From JAICMB01 sp035295125 (GTDB lineage Bacteria > Acidobacteriota > Terriglobia > Bryobacterales > Bryobacteraceae): a DNA stretch of 64,000 nucleotides. Both the position numbers and the translations under genes were made by a program. Positions 19,563 to 35,949 of this stretch are shown piece after piece (within the stretch, counting starts at the first letter, position 1; every line of letters begins with the position of its first letter). Under the pieces are notes generated by a model. The model was not told the DNA's origin. It did no database searches and worked only from the letters and a program-made list of their open reading frames with translations. The stretch spans positions 124,001 through 188,000 of the forward strand of contig DATGJP010000120.1 of assembly GCA_035295125.1 (NCBI GenBank). The letters are read 5' to 3'.

Positions 19563-20849
19563 TTGGAGAGTGGGGAGCAGCGTTACGCTCTGGCCCGGGA
19601 ACTCGTTCTCACCTACGGTTGGAACTCGACAGCCTATCAGATCCTGAATCCCGGGATTGAGCATTGGTTCGCGGCGGGGAATACGGCTGTAGTTGGGTAT
19701 ACGCGACGTGGGCACGTCCTATTGGCCGCCGGTTCGCCGGTCTGCGCCGCGGCATCAATCGAAAGCGTGTGCGAGCAGTTCGAAGCGTTTGCGTCCGCGC
19801 AGGGATGCAGCGTCTGTTACGTGTGCGCGGATGAACGGTTGCCGCGACCCGGGCATTCGGTTATCGCTATGGGCGCACAGCCGGTGTGGAACCCTCAGAA
19901 CTGGCCGAGGCTGGCGCATATTAATCACTCGTTGCGCTGTCAGTTGAATCGCTCGCGAAATAAGAACGTTGTTGTGGAGGCGGTGGATACTTGCGGCGCC
20001 GGAGTCAGTGCCGGAATGCGAAGGGTCCTCGACGAGTGGCTCAAGGGCCGGACTCTGCCGCAATTGCATTTTCTCGTTGAGCCCGAAATATTGACTGGCG
20101 AGCAGCATCGTCGAAGCCAAGCGATACATCCGCGCTGGGAAAGGTGGCTCAGGCGGTTTCGCCGATGGGTTTTTGGTGAGGTCGAACGGCAGTCTGAAGG
20201 CCTGCTTCACCCTCCCACATCCTCCAGGTCTTCGTGTAATACCCCTGACCGCGTCATTCTCGTGGCGCGGCGCTGGAACCGAATCGTGGCTTTCCTGGTT
20301 GCCTCGCCGATTCCAGCTCGAAATGGATACCTGGTCGAACTGCTGGCGCGGTCGCGGGCCGCCCCAAACGGGACTTCAGAGCTATTAATTGATACTGCGA
20401 TGCGGCGCTTCGCGGAAGCGGGCCGCGAATACGCGACCCTTGGCCTGGTGGCGCTGGCGCACGCGGCGGATGCCGAGATGAGCCGCAACCCCATCTGGCT
20501 GCGGGCCATGATGCAATTTGCCCGGGCACACGCCAATCGCTTTTATAATTTCCGCGGACTGGAGCACTTCCGGACCAAGCTGGCCCCGCAACGCTGGGAA
20601 CCGGTTTACGCTGTTTCCAGCGAGAGACGTTTCTCGCTACAGACGCTGTATGCGATGGGCGCGGCGTTCTCCGGCATTCCGCCCTGGCTGGCGGTTGGAA
20701 TCGGACTGGCTAAGGCGGCGCGTAGCGAGTTTTATTGCGCCTTACACGCGATGCCGCGGGTATGGTTCTGGTTCAAGAGGTTGGCGATAGTCGACCCGAC
20801 CTCGGCAAGGAAAGCGTCCAGATCGGGCGGTTTATATATAAAACACTGA
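19563..20849 (+). CDS. DUF2156 / MprF C-terminal-like acyltransferase domain protein
   Basis: A 428-residue soluble protein resembling the C-terminal (LPG synthase) domain of MprF without the membrane flippase part. Supporting segments are TAYQILNPGIEHWFAAGNTAVVGYTRRGHVLLAAGSPVC in the first GNAT-like half, then FLVASPIPARNGYLVELLARSRAAPNGTSELLIDTAMRRFAEAG and FRGLEHFRTKLAPQRWEPVYAV in the second. MprF proteins transfer an amino acid from aminoacyl-tRNA to phosphatidylglycerol; whether this stand-alone form does so is uncertain. The start is a TTG one base after the previous stop. Its last 118 nt overlap, tail to tail, the response regulator gene on the other strand. Translations quoted are split fragments of one region each. 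Confidence 0.75.
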   Translation: MESGEQRYALARELVLTYGWNSTAYQILNPGIEHWFAAGNTAVVGYTRRGHVLLAAGSPVCAAASIESVCEQFEAFASAQGCSVCYVCADERLPRPGHSVIAMGAQPVWNPQNWPRLAHINHSLRCQLNRSRNKNVVVEAVDTCGAGVSAGMRRVLDEWLKGRTLPQLHFLVEPEILTGEQHRRSQAIHPRWERWLRRFRRWVFGEVERQSEGLLHPPTSSRSSCNTPDRVILVARRWNRIVAFLVASPIPARNGYLVELLARSRAAPNGTSELLIDTAMRRFAEAGREYATLGLVALAHAADAEMSRNPIWLRAMMQFARAHANRFYNFRGLEHFRTKLAPQRWEPVYAVSSERRFSLQTLYAMGAAFSGIPPWLAVGIGLAKAARSEFYCALHAMPRVWFWFKRLAIVDPTSARKASRSGGLYIKH

Positions 20850-21178
20850 GCGCCGAGGTCCAGGGCCTGTTGACGGTCGCGGGGCGCTACCGAAGACGTA
20901 ACAACGGCTTTCGGGATTCCGTCGAGCGCCGGGTTCTTCGATACTGCCAGTAGAATATCTCGCGCGTCGCCGCGTGGAATATTGAAGTCCAGCAGTATCA
21001 GATCGGGAATATTCCCGGCGTGGGCGTTGTACTGATTGATCGCCCGGATGGCTTCGTCCGCAGTTTCAACGTGAGTCAGATCGTATTGGATTTCCTGCAG
21101 GTTCAGGGCTTCCTGAATCAGGCGAAGGTCTCCGGGATTATCCTCCACGAGAAAGATCCGTCGTAACTCTTGGTTCAT
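20732..21178 (-). CDS. Single-domain response regulator, Rcp1-like
   Basis: A 148-residue receiver with the ED pair in FLVEDNPGDLRLIQEAL, phospho-acceptor Asp64 (LLDFNIPRGD) and the LysPro at the end (FIYKPPD). The VEDNPGD start and slightly long receiver mark the Rcp1-like group that often serves hybrid or phytochrome-like kinases. The start overlaps the stop of the kinase gene upstream (ATGA, 21175-21178), so it is very probably co-translated and is the output or a phosphate shuttle for that kinase. No output domain is present. The gene's 3' end overlaps the opposing acyltransferase gene by 118 nt. Confidence 0.88.
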   Translation of the reverse strand: MNQELRRIFLVEDNPGDLRLIQEALNLQEIQYDLTHVETADEAIRAINQYNAHAGNIPDLILLDFNIPRGDARDILLAVSKNPALDGIPKAVVTSSVAPRDRQQALDLGAQCFIYKPPDLDAFLAEVGSTIANLLNQNHTRGIACKAQ

Positions 21179-22749
21179 CGCGAACCTCTTTCTGGCAATG
21201 AAAAACGAAACGTGGCGCCCTGCCCTGGAGTTGATTCCACCCAAATGCGACCACCTAAACGGTCGACAGCAGCCTTGCATATGGCAAGCCCGATGCCGGT
21301 TCCGGAATACTGTTTTCCGTGCAGCCTCTTGAATACGCCGAAAATGTACTCCTGGTATTGCGGGTCGATACCCACGCCGTTATCGGACACGGAGAATTGC
21401 CACGAGGTGTCGTGATGTTCGGCCCAGATGCGAATCAGCGGGGGGTCGGCGGAGCGGTATTTAATGGCATTGCTCACCAGGTTCTGGAAGAGTTGGACCA
21501 GCAGAACTTCAATGGAAAGAATCGTCGGAAGTTCGGCGATCTCGACGGTTGCTCCAGTTTCCGAAACCATTCCTTCCAGGTTTGATACTGCGACGTGCAC
21601 CGCGGAACCGCAGTCGATAGGAGCCCATTCCTGGTCTCCCGACTCGCTGATGTAGATGTACTGCCGGAGAGCGGCCAGAAGCGTCTGCATGCGCGCTCCG
21701 TTCTCGTGGACGAACTGCAGCATCTCCGTTTCGCGCTTGTCCAGCTTCGATCCCGCTAGCCGGTCGACCCACTGCGTGTAGGCCATCACCATGCGGATCG
21801 GCTCCTGCAGATCATGGCTGGCGGCCCAGGCGAACTGGCGTAACGCCTCGTTGGATCGCGTCAACTCCGCCGTCCGCTCGTTTACGCGCCGCTCCAGTTC
21901 CTGATTGATGCGCCTTATTTTCTCCTCTGATTGCACTTGTACGGTGGCGTCACGAATTGCGGTCGTGACCAGGAGACCCTCACCGGTTTCAAATGGACTG
22001 CTGGTGATTTCCGCCGGGAAGGAAGCTCCGTTCTGGCAGATCGCGCTCACACGTTTCTCGGTGAGGCTGGCAGGTTCCGACGGGGATTCGTCATAGTCGA
22101 AAGGAGGCGGTTCCCAAGCCGGAATGAGCTTGCGAATATTAAGCCCGACCAACTGCTGACGAGTGTAGCCGAACAGCCCATCGGTCCGGGAATTCGCGAG
22201 TTGTATGGTGCCATCGGCAGCCGTGATCACCATGGCGTCCGGCGCGCCTTCCAGCACGGCCCGGAACTTTTTCTCGGTGCGGGCCAGTTCCTCCGTCTGC
22301 CGGCGGAGCAACTGTTCGCTGCGGCTCAGCTCAACGAAGACCGATACCTTGCTCTGCAGAACCTCCGGCACAATCGGCTTGAAAAGAAAGTCGACTGCGC
22401 CGAGGTCATAGCCGCGAAAGAGCTGTTCGTCGCTGCGATACGCAGTGAGGAACAGGATTGGGGTCTGGCGGGATCGCTTGCGGGAACGGATGAGCTCAGC
22501 CGTTTCGAAGCCGTCCATTTCCGGCATTCGCACATCCAGCAAAATCGCGCCGAAGTCATGCTCGAGGCAGAGGCGCAGGGCGTCCATGCCGGACTCAGCC
22601 AGCATCAACTCCTCGTTCAAAGGTTCGAGGATCGCCTGCAGAGCAAGCAGATTGTCGCGATCGTCATCGACGAGCAGGAGCTTGACCTTGTCCGGCACCA
22701 TGGCACTGGCGCCGTACTGACTAGCAGGAACTGATGCCGCCATGGTCAT
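21175..22749 (-). CDS. Hybrid sensor histidine kinase (REC-PAS-HisKA-HATPase)
   Basis: A 524-residue soluble kinase. The N-terminal receiver (22-140; Asp72 in LLDVRMPEMDG, Lys124 in FKP) is followed by a PAS domain (155-270; ITAADGTIQLANSRTDGLFGY), a coiled coil, the phosphorylated His312 in ASHDLQEPIR, and the ATPase domain ending with GTGIGLAICKAAVDRLGG. The DLQEPIR H-box is typical of phytochrome-type kinases. A GGGG lies upstream of the ATG. It starts 12 nt after the giant kinase gene ends. With a receiver at its N-terminus it can accept phosphate from the giant kinase and pass it on to the Rcp1-like regulator; that order is inferred. Confidence 0.9.
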   Translation of the reverse strand: MTMAASVPASQYGASAMVPDKVKLLLVDDDRDNLLALQAILEPLNEELMLAESGMDALRLCLEHDFGAILLDVRMPEMDGFETAELIRSRKRSRQTPILFLTAYRSDEQLFRGYDLGAVDFLFKPIVPEVLQSKVSVFVELSRSEQLLRRQTEELARTEKKFRAVLEGAPDAMVITAADGTIQLANSRTDGLFGYTRQQLVGLNIRKLIPAWEPPPFDYDESPSEPASLTEKRVSAICQNGASFPAEITSSPFETGEGLLVTTAIRDATVQVQSEEKIRRINQELERRVNERTAELTRSNEALRQFAWAASHDLQEPIRMVMAYTQWVDRLAGSKLDKRETEMLQFVHENGARMQTLLAALRQYIYISESGDQEWAPIDCGSAVHVAVSNLEGMVSETGATVEIAELPTILSIEVLLVQLFQNLVSNAIKYRSADPPLIRIWAEHHDTSWQFSVSDNGVGIDPQYQEYIFGVFKRLHGKQYSGTGIGLAICKAAVDRLGGRIWVESTPGQGATFRFSLPERGSR

Positions 22750-22761
22750 TGCATGCCCCGT

Positions 22762-31152
<8,391 letters not shown>

Positions 31153-31205
31153 GGCCCCTCCGTGGAACCCGGCCCTTTCACACTGGGCCTTATGACGGTA
31201 GAACT

Positions 31206-31252
31206 TTGCTACAGTCTTTCACAAGATTACAGTATTTTGCCCTTATGAGGGC
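31206..31252 (+). promoter_or_regulatory. Candidate promoter and small inverted repeat between divergent genes
   Basis: The 123-bp gap between the giant kinase and the DUF423/rimO run holds a sigma70-like pair on the plus strand: TTGCTA (31206-31211), 16-bp spacer, TACAGT (31228-31233). Just downstream is an inverted repeat, GCCCT TATG AGGGC (31239-31252). The heptamer CTTATGA also occurs three times in this gap (31189, 31242, 31273). Assignment is by eye. Confidence 0.35.
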
Positions 31253-31275
31253 GAAGTAAATTACTATACAAACTT

Positions 31276-31620
31276 ATGACGTGGACGTCGGGGGCGGCCG
31301 TTGCGTTGGGCCTGGGAGTTATCCTGGGAGCCTTCGGCGCGCATGCTCTGAAGAGCCGGCTTGACCCTGAATCTCTGGGGATTTGGGAAAAAGCCGTTTT
31401 TTATCATTTCGTTCACGCTCTCGGTCTTCTGGTTGTCTCGCGGATCCCTAAAACTGATGGGGTTGGCTGGCTCCTGGTGGCAGGGATTGTTCTGTTTTCC
31501 GGAAGTTTGTACCTGCTCGCTACCACCGGCATCCGTATCCTTGGCGCTGTAACGCCGTTAGGCGGCTTATGTTTTATCGCCGCCTGGCTGCTGCTGGCCT
31601 GGCGATGTTATTCTAAATAG
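31276..31620 (+). CDS. DUF423 family small membrane protein
   Basis: A 114-residue protein with four membrane helices. The conserved DUF423 start is visible (GLGVILGAFGAHALKSRL) as is WEKAVFYHFVHALGLLVV around residues 37-54, followed by two more helices (GWLLVAGIVLFSGSLYLL and VTPLGGLCFIAAWLLLAW). The function of the family is not established. It opens a plus-strand run in which rimO follows 13 nt later, and it lies just after a candidate promoter, so it is probably the first gene of that operon. Confidence 0.88.
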   Translation: MTWTSGAAVALGLGVILGAFGAHALKSRLDPESLGIWEKAVFYHFVHALGLLVVSRIPKTDGVGWLLVAGIVLFSGSLYLLATTGIRILGAVTPLGGLCFIAAWLLLAWRCYSK

Positions 31621-31633
31621 AACAAGCTATAGC

Positions 31634-33058
31634 TTGTCAAACCCTCAGGAACCCTACCCCTTGAAGATTGGCTTTGTAAGTCTCGGCTGCCCGAAAAACC
31701 TCGTCGACAGTGAAGTGATGATGGGGCAACTTGTTGCGCGCGGTCATGAACTGACGCACCAGCCCCAGGATGCCGACGTCATCGTAGTGAACACCTGCAG
31801 TTTCATCGAGCCCGCCAAGCAGGAGTCTGTGGACACCATCCTGGAGATGGCCGAGTACAAAAAAACCGGCAAGGCGCAGAAATTAATTGTTGCGGGATGC
31901 TTGGTGGAGCGATATCGGGGTGACATCCAAAAAGATCTTCCTGAAGTCGATGCGATCATCGGTACCAACGAACTGGAGCGAATCGTTGGGTTATGCGAGG
32001 ATTGGACAGGCGATACCGCCTGTCCCACCACACCGTACCTTTATCACGATCTGACGCCTCGCGTACTGGCCACTCCGCGCCATTACGCCTACATCAAGAT
32101 TGCGGAAGGCTGCGACCATCCCTGCTCGTTTTGCGTCATTCCGCAATATCGCGGTAAGTTCCGCAGCCGCCGTTTCGAATCGGTGGTGGTGGAAGCGACA
32201 CGGCTCTTCTCGCAGGGTGTTCGTGAAATTAGTTTAATCGGACAGGACACCACTTCTTACGGTGAGGACCTGGGCATTAAGGACGGGCTTGCGACTCTCA
32301 TGGCGCGTCTCGCCCAGATCGAGACGCCGCACGAGAAGTGGGTCCGCTTTCTGTATTGCTACCCGAACCGCATCACGCAGAAGCTGCTCGACACCATCGC
32401 GGAGCATCGCGCGCTGGTCAAATACATCGACATGCCGCTGCAGCACGCCAGCTCCAGGGTGCTCAAACGCATGAAGCGCGGCTCCCACGGCGATTTCTTC
32501 CTGAAGCTGCTGGAGCGGATTCGTCACACGATACCCGGTGTGGCCATTCGAACCAGCATGATTGTCGGGTTCCCCGGTGAGACGGAGGCCGACTTCGAGA
32601 CGCTTTACGATTTCGTCAAGGCGGCGCGGTTCGATCGCCTGGGAGTGTTCTCATACTCGGACGAAGACACCAGCGCGAGCTATCACCTCGACGGCAAAGT
32701 TGGAGCCCGCGAGATCTACAACCGCAAGCGCCGCCTGATGGCGCTGCAGCGCCGAATTTCGCGCGCCCGAAACCGGGAATTAGTGGGCCGCGAAGTCGAC
32801 GTGCTGCTCGAAGGCCCTTCCGAGGAATCGGACCTGCTGTGGCAGGCACGTATGTCGACCCAGGCCCCCGAAATTGACGGCGTCTGTTACGTTAGCGATC
32901 TCGGCGATTCCCCGGCTCGCCCCGGGCAGATCCGCCGCATGCGCGTTACGGAAACCCACGATTACGACCTCGTTGGCCAGTTGGTCGATCATGCGGGCAA
33001 CGAGATGGCCTGGTTTCCGCCGCCACCCAATCCGTTCCCGATTCTTCAAAGCCGATGA
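31634..33058 (+). CDS. rimO: RimO, ribosomal protein S12 methylthiotransferase
   Basis: A 474-residue radical SAM enzyme that adds a methylthio group to an aspartate of ribosomal protein S12. The UPF0004 domain begins with KIGFVSLGCPKNLVDSEVMM; its three cluster cysteines occur in LGCPKN, NTCSF and AGCLVER. The radical SAM CxxxCxxC is in AEGCDHPCSFCVIPQYRGKFRSR, and a C-terminal TRAM-like domain ends near residue 460. The start is a TTG. In the linker between the first two domains (around residues 124-131) the coding sequence contains a perfect 9-bp-arm palindrome that recurs in another gene in the window. Its stop overlaps the start of yacG (ATGA). Confidence 0.95.
   Translation: MSNPQEPYPLKIGFVSLGCPKNLVDSEVMMGQLVARGHELTHQPQDADVIVVNTCSFIEPAKQESVDTILEMAEYKKTGKAQKLIVAGCLVERYRGDIQKDLPEVDAIIGTNELERIVGLCEDWTGDTACPTTPYLYHDLTPRVLATPRHYAYIKIAEGCDHPCSFCVIPQYRGKFRSRRFESVVVEATRLFSQGVREISLIGQDTTSYGEDLGIKDGLATLMARLAQIETPHEKWVRFLYCYPNRITQKLLDTIAEHRALVKYIDMPLQHASSRVLKRMKRGSHGDFFLKLLERIRHTIPGVAIRTSMIVGFPGETEADFETLYDFVKAARFDRLGVFSYSDEDTSASYHLDGKVGAREIYNRKRRLMALQRRISRARNRELVGREVDVLLEGPSEESDLLWQARMSTQAPEIDGVCYVSDLGDSPARPGQIRRMRVTETHDYDLVGQLVDHAGNEMAWFPPPPNPFPILQSR
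32004..32025. repeat. Palindromic element inside rimO
   Basis: Arms GGACAGGCG (32004-32012) and CGCCTGTCC (32017-32025) with a 4-nt loop, followed by CCACC. Closely similar elements occur at 41922-41943 and, inverted, at 41977-41994. It is read in frame as part of a variable interdomain linker. Confidence 0.7.
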
Positions 33059-33228
33059 AATGCCCCATCTGCAGAAAAGAAGTGCATATTGACGATCCGT
33101 ACATGCCTTTCTGCAGTGAACGCTGCAAGCTGATTGACCTGGGGAACTGGGCGTCCGAGAAATATGTAATCTCGACGCCGATTCATTCGTCGCAAACTGA
33201 ACAGAACGACGAGGATGAAGAAACATAA
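33055..33228 (+). CDS. yacG: YacG, zinc-binding DNA gyrase inhibitor
   Basis: A 57-residue protein overlapping the rimO stop by 4 nt. It has the complete YacG signature: MKCPICRKEV at the start, then MPFCSERCKLIDLGNWASEKY, giving four zinc-binding cysteines (Cys3, Cys6, Cys20, Cys24), and an acidic tail (NDEDEET). The family binds gyrase GyrB in E. coli and inhibits supercoiling; it is also found widely in bacteria next to housekeeping genes. Its end overlaps the pgpA start by 14 nt. Confidence 0.9.
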   Translation: MKCPICRKEVHIDDPYMPFCSERCKLIDLGNWASEKYVISTPIHSSQTEQNDEDEET

Positions 33229-33688
33229 TTTCATCGCGATCGCTCTGGCTACATGGTTCGGCTGCGGGCTTTTCCCGGCGGCACCCGGAACGGTTGGTTC
33301 CCTGGCGGCGATCCTGATCGCATGGGCTCTGCATGCCTGGTTCGGGCTTGCGCCGTTCTGGTTCGGCATTCTGGGAGTGCTGCTCATCGCGCCGGGAGTC
33401 TGGTCCGCCACCATCGTGGCTCGCGCGCTGCATCGCGATGATCCCCAAATGGTCGTCGTGGACGAAGTCATCGGCCAGTGGATCACGCTGGCGGCGGCGC
33501 CTGTGCTCAATTGGAAAAGCTACCTCGCCGCGCTGCTCCTTTTCCGGCTCTTTGACATCTGGAAACCGCCCCCCGTGCGTCAACTCGAACGACTGCGCGA
33601 AGGTGCGGGGATTATTGCGGACGACGTGATGGCGGGTATCTACGGCGCAGTTGTTATGATCGTGTTAGGTTATTCTCATCTCTTCTAA
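33215..33688 (+). CDS. pgpA: PgpA, phosphatidylglycerophosphatase A
   Basis: A 157-residue membrane enzyme that dephosphorylates phosphatidylglycerophosphate to phosphatidylglycerol. Family motifs are ATWFGCGLFPAAPGTVGSLAA at the N-terminus, DDPQMVVVDEVIGQW in the middle with the catalytic acidic residues, FRLFDIWKPPPVRQLER, and the C-terminal IIADDVMAGIYGA. Three to four hydrophobic segments are present. The ATG at 33215 lies inside the end of yacG. Its product, phosphatidylglycerol, is the substrate of MprF-like enzymes such as the one at 19563, though the two genes are not linked here. Confidence 0.92.
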   Translation: MKKHNFIAIALATWFGCGLFPAAPGTVGSLAAILIAWALHAWFGLAPFWFGILGVLLIAPGVWSATIVARALHRDDPQMVVVDEVIGQWITLAAAPVLNWKSYLAALLLFRLFDIWKPPPVRQLERLREGAGIIADDVMAGIYGAVVMIVLGYSHLF

Positions 33689-33690
33689 TC

Positions 33691-34722
33691 ATGGCGGCAC
33701 GGAAAGACGCAAACGGGCAGCGGCCTCTCATCGACAACGTAACACCAGCGGCGGCGATCCCGGGCGGTGAATTTCAGATCCGCGGCAAAGGTCTGGCACG
33801 ATCAGCGCGGCCGCATGTGACCATCGGCGAGGTTCCCGCGTCGGTTGTCATCGGCTCAGACTCCTACGTAGTGGTGCGGGTGCCCGAGGGTGCTTCCGCT
33901 GGCGACCTGGTGATCGCGGCGGGCGAGCATGCCAGCAAACCTTACTCCTGCGACGTCGGTGTACTGGTCGCCGAGAACTTGTATCCGGTCGCGAATCCCG
34001 CCGTCGACAGTTTTGGAAACGTTTACGTCACGTTCAGCGGCTCACGCGGGCAAAAGACTCCAGTGTCGGTTTACAAGGTCGATCTGAACTACACGCCGCG
34101 GCCCTTGGCCACCGACATCATGAATGCCACCGGGCTTGCGGTCGACAACGATGGCCTTCTGTATGTTTCGAGCCGGCACGATGGCGTGGTGTTCCAGGTG
34201 ACCCAGAATGGCAGCGTCAACACGTACGTTGAGGGTATGGGTGTGGCCACCGGCCTGGCATTCGATCAGGACGAGAATCTGTATGTCGGGGATCGCAGCG
34301 GCACCATCTTCAAAATCAGCCGCTCGCGCCAGATTTACGTGTTCGCGACGCTGGAGCCCTCGGTGGCAGCCTATCACCTCGCGTTCGGTCCCGACGGATA
34401 CCTGTACGTCAGCGGTCCGACGACATCGAGCTTCGACGCGGTGAATCGGATCTCGCCGTCCGGGGAAGTGGAAGCTTACTATCGCGGACTGGGACGGCCG
34501 CAAGGCATCGCTTTCGATGCCGAAGGACGCCTTTACGTCGCGGCGTCGCTTGGTGGCCGCCGTGGCATTATCCGCTTCGATGCGAAGCGGAGTCCGGAGT
34601 TGTTCCTGTCAGGCCCCGGCATTGTGGGTCTTGCGTTCACCCCATCGCGGGCGTTGATGCTCTGCACGAATAACGCGCTTTACCGCGTCGACGTTGGAAT
34701 CGCCGGGCGACCCCTTCCCTAA
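33691..34722 (+). CDS. IPT/TIG-domain plus NHL-type beta-propeller protein
   Basis: A 343-residue protein that starts 2 nt after pgpA and ends directly against the cinA start. Residues ~14-90 form an IPT/TIG immunoglobulin-like domain (VTPAAAIPGGEFQIRGKGL). The rest is a six-bladed NHL/SGL-type propeller with recurring units such as ATGLAFDQDENLYVGDRSG, HLAFGPDGYLYVSGP and PQGIAFDAEGRLYVAA. No signal peptide is visible, which is unusual for this domain mix and suggests it is cytoplasmic or that export is non-classical. Function is unknown; its place inside a housekeeping operon implies co-expression only. Confidence 0.8.
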   Translation: MAARKDANGQRPLIDNVTPAAAIPGGEFQIRGKGLARSARPHVTIGEVPASVVIGSDSYVVVRVPEGASAGDLVIAAGEHASKPYSCDVGVLVAENLYPVANPAVDSFGNVYVTFSGSRGQKTPVSVYKVDLNYTPRPLATDIMNATGLAVDNDGLLYVSSRHDGVVFQVTQNGSVNTYVEGMGVATGLAFDQDENLYVGDRSGTIFKISRSRQIYVFATLEPSVAAYHLAFGPDGYLYVSGPTTSSFDAVNRISPSGEVEAYYRGLGRPQGIAFDAEGRLYVAASLGGRRGIIRFDAKRSPELFLSGPGIVGLAFTPSRALMLCTNNALYRVDVGIAGRPLP

Positions 34723-35949
34723 ATGGCTTGCGCCGAGATCATCGCGGTCGGCTCGGAGTTGCTGACCCCGCAGAAAATCGACACCAACTCGCTGTTCCTG
34801 ACCGAGCAGCTCAATAACCTCGGCATTGAGGTGACTCGGAAATGCGTGGTGGGGGACGATCGCGAGCGCCTCACGAGTACCATTCGGACAGCCTTGGCGG
34901 CGTGCGATGTTCTGATCCTGAGCGGTGGGTTGGGGCCCACGGAAGATGACCTCACTCGCGATTCCGTCGCCGCGGCGTTTGGGCGGCCCTTGATATTCAA
35001 CCAGGCAATCTGCGACGCGATCGAGGAGCGCTTCCGGCGATTCAACCGCAAAATGGTGGAGATCAACAAGCGCCAGGCATACGTGGTCGAAGGCGCGGAG
35101 ATTTTGGGAAATGATCGCGGTACGGCGCCTGGCCAGTGGGTGGAAAGCGGAGGGAAGGTCACGATCCTGTTGCCGGGACCTCCGAGTGAACTGAAGGCGA
35201 TGTTCGCCAACCATTGCATCTCGCGATTGCAGCGGCTGCTCCCTCCCAGCGTGATCCGTATGCGGCATTACCGGGTGGCCGGCATTCCGGAATCGGACCT
35301 GGATCAGTTGATTGCGCCGGTTTACACGAAATACACCAATCCCGTGACGACCATCCTTTCTGGTGTCGGCGGAAATGAGGTGCACCTGCGTGCCCATTGT
35401 CCGACTGAACAGGAAGCCGAGGCGCTGCTGAATGAAGTCGCGGGACAGATTGAACATCTCCTGGGCAACCGTATCGCCTCGCGGACTGGCGAGACCCTCC
35501 AGAAGGTAGTGGGAGATCTCCTGCGTGCCCGCGCGGCAACCCTGAGCGTTGCTGAGAGCGCGACGGGCGGCATGCTGGGGGAGTGGATCACGGCGGTTCC
35601 CAACAGCTCCGACTATTTCCTGGGAGGATTCCTCACCTACACCGACAGAATGAAACAGGAACTGCTCGGGGTGCCCGAAGAGGTGCTGGCGGCGTTCACG
35701 GCCGTAAGCGAGCAGGCGGCTAAGGCCATGGCCGAAGGTGCACGGGAACGGACCGGATCTGACTACGCGCTGTCCATTACGGGCTTCGCCGGGCCGGACG
35801 GAACCGATGTTGGGACGGTGTTTATCGGACTGTCGGGCGCCGGCGGCACCGAGGCGCGCCGGTTTAAAGTTCCGGGAGATCGCTACCGGATTCGCGCCCT
35901 TTCCGTCCAAAATGCTCTGGACATGCTGCGCCGCCGCTTGCTGCAATGA
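34723..35949 (+). CDS. cinA: CinA, NMN amidohydrolase / competence-damage protein
   Basis: A 408-residue two-domain protein. The N-terminal MoCF-like domain (1-170) starts AEIIAVGSELLTPQKIDTNS and contains LSGGLGPTEDDLTRDSVAAAF and LLPGPPSELKAMF; the C-terminal CinA domain (about 250-405) has SVAESATGGMLGEWIT, FLGGFLTYTDRMKQELLGV and ITGFAGPDGTDVGTVFIGLS. CinA proteins hydrolyse nicotinamide mononucleotide and ADP-ribose in NAD salvage. The ATG abuts the previous stop, and its own stop overlaps the next start by 4 nt, so all are probably one transcript. Confidence 0.94.
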   Translation: MACAEIIAVGSELLTPQKIDTNSLFLTEQLNNLGIEVTRKCVVGDDRERLTSTIRTALAACDVLILSGGLGPTEDDLTRDSVAAAFGRPLIFNQAICDAIEERFRRFNRKMVEINKRQAYVVEGAEILGNDRGTAPGQWVESGGKVTILLPGPPSELKAMFANHCISRLQRLLPPSVIRMRHYRVAGIPESDLDQLIAPVYTKYTNPVTTILSGVGGNEVHLRAHCPTEQEAEALLNEVAGQIEHLLGNRIASRTGETLQKVVGDLLRARAATLSVAESATGGMLGEWITAVPNSSDYFLGGFLTYTDRMKQELLGVPEEVLAAFTAVSEQAAKAMAEGARERTGSDYALSITGFAGPDGTDVGTVFIGLSGAGGTEARRFKVPGDRYRIRALSVQNALDMLRRRLLQ

